From the NCBI GenBank assembly GCA_016709315.1, contig JADJMZ010000006.1:62001-126000 (forward strand): DNA of 64,000 nucleotides, written 5' to 3'. The notes beneath the pieces were generated by a model, which was not told the origin of the DNA, did no database searches, and saw only the letters and a program-made list of their open reading frames with translations. Origin of the DNA: Ignavibacteria bacterium. Lineage in GTDB: Bacteria; Bacteroidota; Ignavibacteria; Tepidaquicellales; Tepidaquicellaceae. The position numbers and the translations under genes are program-made. Below, one piece after another: positions 9,706 to 16,590 of this stretch (positions are counted from its first letter, which is position 1; every line of letters starts with the position of its first letter).

Positions 9706-10074
9706 ATGATAAACAAAAGAACATTGTGGTATATACTTGTATTTTTGCAATTTATAGTATACAGTTCTTACTTCATCGATTATTTTTTAGAAAATATTTC
9801 AACATATATTTTTATTTTATCGATGGCAACTTCCGCAAGTATTAGTTATTTGTTAACTTATTTTTACTATTGCTACAAAAACAACAAATCATATTCTAAA
9901 AAAGAAATATTGTTAATAATTATTTTTAGTTGGATAATATCTCTATTATTAATTTTACCTGTTTTGTTATTCGGATATTTTATGATAGTAATATTTCTTG
10001 TTTGGTTTTTATACACAATTATATTTATTGGTAAAAAATTTGTTTTTAAAAAAGATGAAGATATACAACAATAA
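9706..10074 (+). CDS. Candidate membrane immunity protein for cassette 3
   Basis: The 122-residue product is strongly hydrophobic, with about four membrane segments (near residues 8-25, 30-55, 68-90 and 92-112) and a basic tail ending KKFVFKKDED. It starts 4 bases after the cassette 3 stop and is intact. There is no recognisable family. A small integral membrane partner suggests that the cassette 3 toxin acts at or across the inner membrane, as known for pore-forming or periplasmic effectors; this is inference from topology. Confidence 0.55.
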   Translation: MINKRTLWYILVFLQFIVYSSYFIDYFLENISTYIFILSMATSASISYLLTYFYYCYKNNKSYSKKEILLIIIFSWIISLLLILPVLLFGYFMIVIFLVWFLYTIIFIGKKFVFKKDEDIQQ

Positions 10075-10101
10075 TTTTTTTCAGCTCCTATTAAATTGTA
10101 A

Positions 10102-10958
10102 TTGCTCAGGATTATGCTTGGCCGCCTTGACGGGACGCCTGGGGATATCTTCTTCAGGACAGGACTTATGACAGTGATGATTCAAAGTTTAAGTTCACGG
10201 GTAAGGAGAGGGATACGGAGAGTAATTATGATTATTTTGGAGCGAGGTATTATGATTCGAGGATTGGGATTTTTAATTCTTCAGAACCTATACCCAGCAG
10301 AAGTTTGGGGTGGGGGAGCTATATTTACTGTGCCGACAATCCTTTGAGAATAATTGATCCAACAGGTGAAGAATGGTATAAAATTTTTGAAGATAATGGA
10401 ACTGCTGACTGGAAATATTTTAAAAGATGCTCCCGTGAAGAATATTTGGACCGGAGCATATAATCAAAAAGGTGAGAAAATTTATGAAGATGTACAAGGT
10501 TATAAAGAATTATTATTTTTCAAGGAAGTGAATTACAATGGCTAATGGAAAGTGGGGAAAGACAAAGATGGGAAGGAGTTTCTGGAATTCCAGATGAATT
10601 CGGTAGAACTCAACCAAATCGACAGGGAGAAGAAAATAAAGGACCTACTCCTGAAGGATGGTGGATTGTAGATCCGCAAAATGCTTACGGGATTGATAAA
10701 TCTAATAATCCTATAGATATGCTAAAATGGCTTTATAAATTTTATGGACAAGGAGAGGCTTACATAAATATCTACCCAACTCCCGATAACCCATCTCAAC
10801 GGACATTAGGATTTTCAATCCATTGTGGTATATCACCTGGCTCTATCGGATGTATTGATTTAACCTCTAATATGTATACTTTCTATAAAACTTTCCAAAG
10901 TCACAATAAATCAATGTTATTAAATGTTGATTATTCAAAATTTAATCCAATTCCGTAG
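10102..10958 (+). pseudogene. Orphan Rhs tip cassette 4 with Tlde1-like L,D-transpeptidase toxin, several frameshifts
   Basis: The Rhs part is short: AWGYLLQDRTYDS, FTGKERDTES, FGARYYDSRIGIF and LRIIDPTG. The tip then runs EEWYKIFEDNGTADWKYF, APVKNIWTGAYNQKGEKIY, a break, and from 10545 SGERQRWEGVSG, NKGPTPEGWWIVDP and GFSIHCGISPGSIGCIDL. The combination GP-P-G, then a His followed by S-x-G-C, is the catalytic pattern of the DUF2778/Tlde1 L,D-transpeptidase-fold effectors, which cut or exchange peptidoglycan peptides. Frame breaks lie near 10424-10428 (AAAA) and near 10530-10548. The upstream core also carries a stop near 10127. The catalytic part itself is uninterrupted. Confidence 0.6.
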
Positions 10959-10960
10959 AA

Positions 10961-11469
10961 ATGATAAACAGAATTAGTATTATCTTATTAATTATTTTAC
11001 TTTATATATTTGCTTTAACTAATTATGCTATTTTAACTTTAGAGGAACACGATCCGTTCTATATTTACTCATTAGATAATATCATTCATTTGTTTTATCA
11101 ATTTTCTTTAATATTAGATTTAATTCTTCTATTGATTTTAATAGGTATGCTTTTCAATATAAAATTCATAAAATCAAATAAGAAAAATATATTAAAATTA
11201 ATGATGATAATTTTAATTATATTGGTTTTATTAATTTGGGTTGAATTAATCTACAGTTCTATAAAATTTTATGGAGGTATTGGAAATCATCAAAATCTTC
11301 TTTTGGAACCAATAATCTAGCCTTTCTTGGAAGTTTCGTATTCTCATTTTATTTATTAATATTAGTTGTTAATAACAAATCTAATTTTAAATATTCTAAG
11401 ACATTGATATTTATAATAGGATCTTTATTATTGATTATACTTCATTATTTATTGTTTCAATTGTTTTGA
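10961..11469 (+). CDS. Candidate membrane immunity protein for cassette 4, frameshifted
   Basis: The gene starts 2 bases after the cassette 4 stop. The frame as read stops at 11320, but shifting at the four-T run near 11295-11300 continues FGTNNLAFLGSFVFSFYLL to a stop at 11467-11469. The reconstructed product has about 169 residues with four hydrophobic segments (near residues 5-27, 43-67, 80-98, and two more in the extension) and little else. I recognise no family. A membrane partner is what one would expect for a peptidoglycan-targeting toxin. Confidence 0.55.
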
Positions 11470-11504
11470 TATACTGAAGACAGGGCAAAATCTTTGCCTT
11501 ACTT

Positions 11505-11583
11505 GTAGTTGGTGACCAAAAAGTTTGTATGATGTATCACTATTAACGAATTATATAATACAAACTTTTTGAACACCAACAAC
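11505..11583 (+). repeat. GTTGGTGACC palindromic repeat copy
   Basis: An imperfect palindrome of about 79 bases runs from GTAGTTGGTGACCAAAAAG to a right arm ending GAACACCAACAAC. Its loop (GTATGATGTATCACTATT) is nearly the same as in the copy at 12674-12753, so these two form a subfamily. It lies between the last immunity gene and a T9SS-domain remnant. Confidence 0.7.
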
Positions 11584-11712
11584 GGCGGAAATCTTATTGC
11601 CGGAAACTATGAAGCGAGCTTTGACGGATCAAACCTGACGAGCGGAGTTTATTTCTACAGACTTCAGGCGAACGGATTTACTGAAACAAAGAGAATGACT
11701 TTAATAAAGTAA
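11584..11712 (+). pseudogene. Remnant of a type IX secretion C-terminal sorting domain
   Basis: In frame with the stop at 11710-11712 the DNA encodes NGGNLIAGNYEASFDGSNL, then TSGVYFYRLQANGF and TETKRMTLIK. This is the last half of a T9SS type A sorting domain, with the first half replaced by the palindromic repeat at 11505-11583. No start codon or upstream coding frame survives. It shows that this repeat family sits inside or next to secreted-protein genes. Confidence 0.75.
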
Positions 11713-11745
11713 TCAGATAAATTTTATCAAAAAAGTCTCTCCTAG

Positions 11746-11793
11746 TCAATGCGGGGTCTCGGATATTCATTGCCGGGACTCCGCATTTTTTAA
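11746..11793. terminator. Hairpin terminator between convergent genes
   Basis: An imperfect stem, ATGCGGGGTCTCGG against CCGGGACTCCGCAT, closes a loop ATATTCATTG and is followed by a T-run on the plus strand. It sits between the rightward CTD remnant and the leftward gene at 11800, so it may serve both. Confidence 0.65.
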
Positions 11794-11799
11794 CCGGCA

Positions 11800-12498
11800 T
11801 TATTTATCATAAATTATATCTATCGATTCAAAATCACCTCCGCTATTGTCAGCAACAAAGACTCCGATTTTACCCGATGAAATGTCGTTTAGTTTTCCAA
11901 CTGTCAAAGAAGGAATCTCATTATCATTAATATATGCTTTAATAATTTTATCCCTGATCACTAATGTCATGGAAAACCAGTCGTCAGGATCAGGCGGATT
12001 GATTACTTCCTTTTCAAACACTGAACTTTGCTCTTCTCTTAATTTTTGCCAGGTGAATAACGGGTGAGAGATATATTGAATTGAGCGAATACGTAGTACT
12101 GAATCTACGGAAAGAAAATTAAAAGGTCGGCAATAAACAGCCTCGTAAACGCTGTCGTTTAATCCGTGAAAAGCTATTCCGATAAAGCTTCTTTGAAATT
12201 CATTCCTGCCTCTCATGACAATTCTAACTGTTCCGTTTTTAAAGTCTTCAACAGGCAGCCAGAGCAGACCAACCTCCTTGTCAAAAGATAGATTAATATA
12301 TTTCTTAACGCCTGATGTCTCATAAGATATTTCTCTATTGGAAGCCTTCAAATTCTGATTTTGTAAATCAATCATTTTAATACTGACTTCACTCTGTGAA
12401 TAAGTTTCTCTGAAAATAAGAAGCATTATTATACAAAGAAGAATTCTGTTTGACTTAAGGGTCCGGAAAACTTTGGGGATTTGAAATGAATTTTTCAT
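11800..12498 (-). CDS. Secreted concanavalin-like (DUF1080-type) protein
   Basis: The 232-residue product has an N-terminal signal segment (NRILLCIIMLLIFRETYSQS) and then one beta-sandwich domain. Conserved stretches include RSFIGIAFHGLNDSVYEAV, YCRPFNFLS, HPLFTWQKLRE, INPPDPDDWFSMTLVI and SGKIGVFVADNSGGDF. These match a Bacteroidota family with the lectin-like fold of DUF1080/3-keto-glycoside hydrolases, probably binding or processing carbohydrate. I see no certain catalytic residues. It has no lipobox or sorting domain, so it is probably periplasmic. It stands alone between repeats. Confidence 0.65.
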   Translation of the reverse strand: MKNSFQIPKVFRTLKSNRILLCIIMLLIFRETYSQSEVSIKMIDLQNQNLKASNREISYETSGVKKYINLSFDKEVGLLWLPVEDFKNGTVRIVMRGRNEFQRSFIGIAFHGLNDSVYEAVYCRPFNFLSVDSVLRIRSIQYISHPLFTWQKLREEQSSVFEKEVINPPDPDDWFSMTLVIRDKIIKAYINDNEIPSLTVGKLNDISSGKIGVFVADNSGGDFESIDIIYDK

Positions 12499-12630
12499 GT
12501 TTATTTTTTTTATTTTTTTAAAAATGGCAAGATTAAATTGAGCAGGGTGAAAATTCTTTTCATATTAATTAAACCAATATGTTTTTAGAGTTCAGGTTAC
12601 GGATCATCGTCCGGATTGTTATTTTCGCCC

Positions 12631-12660
12631 GTCGTTGGTGTTGCTCCATCCACCAACGAC
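12631..12660. repeat. Minimal form of the GTTGGTG palindrome
   Basis: GTCGTTGGTG and CACCAACGAC form a perfect 10-base inverted pair around a 10-base loop. The arms are the outer arms of the 80-base palindromes nearby, so this looks like a copy that has lost its interior. Confidence 0.7.
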
Positions 12661-12673
12661 AGATGCCTTACTT

Positions 12674-12753
12674 GTTGTTGGTGACCAAAAAGTTTGTATG
12701 ATGTATCACTATTAACGAATTTTATAATACAAACTTTTTGGAACACCAACAAC
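12674..12753 (+). repeat. GTTGGTGACC palindromic repeat copy
   Basis: The 80-base palindrome begins GTTGTTGGTGACC and ends GAACACCAACAAC. It is nearly identical to 11505-11583, including the loop, and shares with it the preceding GCCTTACTTGT. Confidence 0.7.
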
Positions 12754-12759
12754 GGCGGA

Positions 12760-12936
12760 AACCAAACTCATTTTTTTTATCTGACTAAATTAATTTCAAT
12801 CATTAGGATTATCAAGGTGATGTTGAATCTTGGAAGTTAGCCTTATCCGGAACTTGTCGTTGGTGACCAAAAGTTTTGCACTTAAATTTGTTATGCATTG
12901 TCGGTGTCACTGCAAAACTTTTGGAACACCAACGAC
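12760..12936 (+). repeat. 177-bp repeat ending in the GTTGGTGACC palindrome, right copy
   Basis: This is the direct partner of 4048-4224, equal in length and about 93 percent identical by eye. Its terminal palindrome (12856-12936) is better preserved: GTCGTTGGTGACC at the left and GGAACACCAACGAC at the right. Confidence 0.75.
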
Positions 12937-12989
12937 GGCGGGAATCAAACGGTTTCATTGAAACAAAGAAAATCTTACTGATAAAATAA
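12937..12989 (+). pseudogene. Remnant of a T9SS sorting-domain tail
   Basis: Directly after the palindrome the DNA reads SNGFIETKKILLIK and stops at 12987-12989. This is the last dozen residues of a T9SS type A domain. As at 11584, the palindrome occupies the place of the missing coding sequence. Confidence 0.65.
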
Positions 12990-13024
12990 ATTCAAGGAAA
13001 CAGAATAAATCTTATAATTAAATT

Positions 13025-13061
13025 AAGAGGCTGCTGTAATATTTATAGCAGCCTCTTTTTA
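13025..13061 (+). terminator. Rho-independent terminator
   Basis: AAGAGGCTGCT and AGCAGCCTCTT form a perfect stem around GTAATATTTAT, followed by a T-run. It lies 36 bases after the sorting-domain remnant and presumably ended the original gene. Confidence 0.8.
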
Positions 13062-13119
13062 TTATAATTTATTTATCAAGTAATTATCACGATAAATTAG
13101 AATCAACTGCATTTTCCCT

Positions 13120-13249
13120 TTCCGGGAACAAACGCAAAAACTGAAAGGTATTATAAGTAGAGGGGGTACTCAGATAAACATTATCGGAATTCTGATTTCC
13201 GGGAACAAACGCAAAAACTGAAAGGTATTATAAGTAGAGGGGGTACTCA
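13120..13249. repeat. 53-bp direct repeat, two copies
   Basis: The 53 bases at 13120-13172, beginning TTCCGGGAACAAACGC and ending GAGGGGGTACTCA, recur exactly at 13197-13249. The copies are separated by 24 bases. They are non-coding and I recognise no family. Confidence 0.85.
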
Positions 13250-13390
13250 TTTGTAAAATGAACCTTGTAACTTTTCAGAAGTAAATGATCAGATTTAAAA
13301 TTAAAAAGATAATTGAATTAATTAAATGAAGACAATAAAAGATTTCAAATGAAAACATTAAAATCTGACCGGAATTTAATATTATCCCGA

Positions 13391-13727
13391 TTGACACGGC
13401 TTAAATGACAAGTGACACGGCCTAAATGACAAGTGACATGGCCTAAATGACAAGTGACACAGCCTAAATGACAAGTGACACGGCCTACATGACAAATGAC
13501 ACCGCATAAATGCCAAGTGACACAGCCTAAATGACAAGTGACACGGCCTAAATGACAAGTGACACGGCCTAAATGACAAGTGACACGGCCTAAATGACAA
13601 GTGACACGGCCTAAATGACAAGTGACACGGCTTAAATGACAAGTGACACGGCCTAAATGACAAGTGACACGGCCTAAATGACAAGTGACACGGCCTAAAT
13701 GACAAGTGACACGGGTTAACAAGCGAC
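13391..13727. repeat. Tandem array of a 21-bp unit, about 15 copies
   Basis: Fifteen consecutive 21-base units lie from 13391 to 13705, followed by a decaying sixteenth. The unit starts GTGACACGGC and ends TAAATGACAA. Most units are identical; the variants cluster in units 3-7 (ACATGG, ACAGCC, CCTACATG). Because 21 is a multiple of three, open frames run through it on the minus strand as a seven-residue repeat, but they have no start context or homology and are probably not genes. Each unit contains two TGACA motifs. There are no spacers, so it is not CRISPR. Confidence 0.9.
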
Positions 13728-13730
13728 ACT

Positions 13731-14099
13731 GTTTTGATTATGACAGACAGAAATTTTATATAAATAAACTCAATAATAGAAATAAGAAATAAGAAACAAA
13801 TTTAATACAGAATTTAAAGCAATTAACCATTTTCCAAACAATAAAAATTATCAAATATGGGAACATTAAGAATTAATAAAATGAAGCTTTTTTCACAACC
13901 AAAGATTTGGTTTGAATCAACTAAGAGCTCAGGATTCAGAATACAGGAATTCACGGGAGGTAAAAGAAGCGTCAAACCCAATGAGACCCTTTTCATAAAT
14001 ATTAGTGAAAAGGGTAAAATCCAAAGAAACAATTACAGCAATAACAAATATCAAACAAATTAAACAATTTAAAATAATTAAACATAAAGGTTAAAAACC
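13731..14099. other. Leader region between 21-bp array and helical-protein gene
   Basis: This AT-rich stretch precedes the gene at 14100. A 68-codon frame at 13857-14063 begins MGTLRINKMKLFSQ, but it has no family resemblance that I recognise and low coding quality, so I do not call it a gene. The promoter of the downstream gene should lie here. Confidence 0.45.
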
Positions 14100-14828
14100 A
14101 TGAAAAAAAGACAAGCAAATAAGTTCGTAATGCTGAGAACAGTAATTACACTTCTGGAAAGAAATGAAATAATAGTTTCAGGCATAAGCGAACTTCAGGC
14201 AGCAACAAATCTGCTGAAAACAAGAACTATCGAACTTGAATCGGCAGACAGTTTAAAAAGAACTGCGCTTACCGGAAAGAAAATATTCAAAGACTCGGTG
14301 AAAGAGAGTCTGATAAGATCAGCTTCAGGGATAAGCGGAGCGATCAATACGTATGCGAAAAAAACAGGTAACGATGTACTTGCTGAAAATTCCAGGTTAA
14401 GTCAAAGCGCATTTGTAGTGATGAGGGAAACGCAGCTTCTTGAAGTGCTTAAAACACTGAAAGAGCTTGCACTGACTCACAAAACAGATATAGTTCCGTT
14501 CGGAATTACTGAAGAGAAGCTGAATGTTTTTATACAGCGTCTTAACAGTTACGACGAAGCTCTGAATGAAAAGGAACACGGAGCGGTTGCAAGGACAGGT
14601 GCAGTAAAATCTCTTGAACTTATCTTCAGAGAAACGAATGCTGTACTTGATTCGGCGGACAAACTGATAAGAGGACTTGCCGAAGATCATCCTGAATTTG
14701 TAAGGGATTATTTCATTGCAAGAAGAATAAAAAATCTGGGTATCAGACACTTTAGTGATCACCCGCCGGAGAGCAGCGTTCCGCAGGAGAAAACAAATCT
14801 CCCTGTGACCGGCAATGCAGCATCATAA
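14100..14828 (+). CDS. Helical protein of unknown function
   Basis: The 242-residue product starts MKKRQANKFVMLRTVITLLE after AAAGGTTAAAAACC. It appears to be almost wholly alpha-helical, with no signal peptide and no membrane segment. It ends with a disordered Pro/Ser tail after YFIARRIKNLGIRHF. I recall similar proteins of unknown function in Bacteroidota that begin with a basic N-terminus, have an AYA...N...L region and a GIT-x-E central motif (here VPFGITEEKLNVF), and end in an ARxIxxxG segment. Its codon use is somewhat more GC-rich than the island. It stands alone, between a tandem array and a terminator. Confidence 0.6.
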   Translation: MKKRQANKFVMLRTVITLLERNEIIVSGISELQAATNLLKTRTIELESADSLKRTALTGKKIFKDSVKESLIRSASGISGAINTYAKKTGNDVLAENSRLSQSAFVVMRETQLLEVLKTLKELALTHKTDIVPFGITEEKLNVFIQRLNSYDEALNEKEHGAVARTGAVKSLELIFRETNAVLDSADKLIRGLAEDHPEFVRDYFIARRIKNLGIRHFSDHPPESSVPQEKTNLPVTGNAAS

Positions 14829-14850
14829 GCTCCTGAACATCTAAACATAA

Positions 14851-14885
14851 ACAACTGCAGACTTTGTCCTGCAGTTGTTTTTTTA
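14851..14885 (+). terminator. Rho-independent terminator
   Basis: ACAACTGCAG and CTGCAGTTGT form a perfect stem around ACTTTGTC, followed by seven T. It lies 22 bases after the helical-protein gene. Confidence 0.85.
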
Positions 14886-15569
14886 TATCATAGTCATATT
14901 AACATCCGGAAATTTCGCATCAAAAAATTTTTATGACTAAATTTTATTTTCAAAAGTAATAACATCTTCGTCTGCTTAAAGCATACACACTCTTATTATA
15001 GAGAGGATGTCTTAACGAAAATGTATCTAAAAACTCAAAGATTGTGGTCTTTAAACTTTTCTTCTTAGTGTCTTAGAGTCTTGGTGGTAAAATAATAGTC
15101 ATTAGATACTATTCTAGCGAGGATTTGGGAGAAGTCAAATTCACCAGAATTATTAAAAAATAATTTTGTAGTATAATGTAAAGTCAATGGTGTCCAAAAC
15201 GTTTTGTAATGAACAAATTACTTTTTAATTTTACATCTAAGTACAATAATATCTAAGATTTTAAATTTAACCACTCCTAACTTTCTAAATTAAATATTTT
15301 GCCTCAAAAAATTACGACCACCCCTTAATCCCCCTCCTTTGCAAGGAGGGGGAAGCCCGCTGAAGGCGGGCAGGGGGGAGGTCATACAACTCCGCTTAAC
15401 ATTACCCCTACATTATAAGGAGGTGGAAATCATTGAAGAAGTTTATCTCAAAATTTCCATTCAATTGTTTTGGACGGATATAATGTAAAGTTCAAACTGG
15501 CACTTCATTAATCATTGAAAAGCATATTTAGAAAAAGTATTTTTGTTTTTTATAATTAAATCTTCGATA
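14886..15569. other. Gene-free stretch holding a MITE-like element
   Basis: Apart from the mobile element at 15185-15479 I see no gene. The DNA before the element is AT-rich and without clear signals. The promoter of the transketolase gene must lie within or after the element. Confidence 0.55.
15173..15491 (+). mobile_element. MITE-like element, copy 1 (295 bp plus 12-bp duplication)
   Basis: The element spans 15185-15479, starting CAATGGTGTCCAAAAC and ending GTTTTGGACGGAT, so its ends carry the inverted GTCCAAAAC/GTTTTGGAC. ATAATGTAAAGT occurs immediately on both sides (15173-15184 and 15480-15491), as a target duplication. The interior holds hairpins, including CCCCTCCTTTGCAAGGAGGGG and GCCCGCTGAAGGCGGGC. 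It has no coding capacity. A second copy lies inverted at 19262-19559. Confidence 0.8.
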
Positions 15570-16535
15570 ATGAAATACTATACAGAAAATCCTGAAATGA
15601 AGGAGACAAGACAGGGATTTGCAGATGCTTTGGTAGATGTAGGTAAAACCAATAAAAACCTTGTTGTGCTTGGCGGTGATGTTACAGGTTCGGTCAAAAC
15701 AAATTTATTCAGAGATGCTTACCCTGACAGGTTTATTTCTGTAGGCGTTGCTGAACAGGATATGATAGGAACAGCCGCAGGTCTTGCGCTTTCTGGAAAA
15801 ATTCCCGTAGCTTCGACTTACGGTGAGTTTGCAACAGGCAGACCGTTTGATCAGATCAGACAATCAGTTGCTTACAGTGAAATGAATGTAAAAATATGCG
15901 CTTCGCACTGCGGCATAACAGTTGGTCCCGATGGCGCGACGCATCAGTCTTTTGAAGATGTCGGAATAATGAGAATACTGCCGCACATGAATGTTATCAC
16001 TCCCTGTGATTACAATCAGACTTACAGAGCAGTCAAGCTTGCTATTGAAACTGTCGGACCTTTCTATGTAAGATTCTACAGGGAAAAATCTCCGAACTTT
16101 ACGGACATGAATGCTCCTTTTGAATTCGGTAAAACTGATACATTGATAGACGGTTCGGATGTGACATTAATTGCCAGCGGACTTCTTGTATGGGAAGCAA
16201 TTGTAGCTTCGGAAAGATTGAGCAAAGAGGGAATCAGCGCGAGAGTTGTTAATATGCATACAATTAAGCCGATTGATAAACAGACTATTGTAAAATGCGC
16301 TAAGGATACAGGACTTATAATTACCTGCGAAGATCATCAGTGGACATGCGGTTTGTTCGGGGCAGTAGCAGAAGTACTTGCAATTGAATGTCCGACAAAG
16401 ATGGACTTCATCGCTATCAATGATACTTTCGGAGAGAGCGCTGTTTTTGCAGGCGATCTTATGAGAAAATATGAGATTGACAGTGAAGCTATTTATAATA
16501 AAGTAAAAAAGAATCTGAGCAAAACAAAAAAGTAA
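15570..16535 (+). CDS. Transketolase C-terminal subunit
   Basis: Transketolase moves two-carbon units between sugar phosphates using thiamine diphosphate. This 321-residue protein contains only the pyrimidine-binding domain (residues about 8-170, with GGDVTGSVKT, VGVAEQDMIGTAAGLAL and HCGITVGPDGATHQ) and the C-terminal domain (about 190-310). It is the second half of a split enzyme. The N-terminal half is not in this window. The glutamate of GVAEQD is the expected cofactor activator. I chose the ATG at 15570 (MKYYTENPEMKETRQGF); the longer frame from a TTG at 15543 adds unlike residues. Confidence 0.88.
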   Translation: MKYYTENPEMKETRQGFADALVDVGKTNKNLVVLGGDVTGSVKTNLFRDAYPDRFISVGVAEQDMIGTAAGLALSGKIPVASTYGEFATGRPFDQIRQSVAYSEMNVKICASHCGITVGPDGATHQSFEDVGIMRILPHMNVITPCDYNQTYRAVKLAIETVGPFYVRFYREKSPNFTDMNAPFEFGKTDTLIDGSDVTLIASGLLVWEAIVASERLSKEGISARVVNMHTIKPIDKQTIVKCAKDTGLIITCEDHQWTCGLFGAVAEVLAIECPTKMDFIAINDTFGESAVFAGDLMRKYEIDSEAIYNKVKKNLSKTKK

Positions 16536-16590
16536 TTTGTTCCGTATCTGAGTAAATTAAAATCAGTATTAAATTACAGTAAATATATTA

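Larger units (their letters stand above)
12499..13390. other. Gene-free repeat-rich stretch
   Basis: No credible gene is visible here apart from a short T9SS sorting-domain remnant. The stretch holds a 30-base minimal palindrome (12631-12660), two full palindromes (12674-12753 and 12856-12936), a terminator at 13025-13061 and a 53-base direct repeat (13120-13172, 13197-13249). Confidence 0.7.

Noticed and set aside
4144..12936. Integron attC sites
   Set aside because: The palindromes begin with GTT and end with AAC, the reverse of the RYYYAAC...GTTRRRY order. No integrase gene is seen, and the cassettes are joined by Rhs core homology.
13391..13727. CRISPR array
   Set aside because: Units are contiguous without spacers and no cas genes are nearby.
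13345..13729. Two overlapping long frames with repeated VTCHLGR or CHLSFRP peptides
   Set aside because: They are translations of the 21-base tandem array in two frames, with no start context and no homology; the unit length is a multiple of three, which keeps any frame open.
13857..14063. Small gene of 68 codons
   Set aside because: No recognisable family, AT-rich leader composition and no ribosome-binding site; kept only as a note on the leader region.
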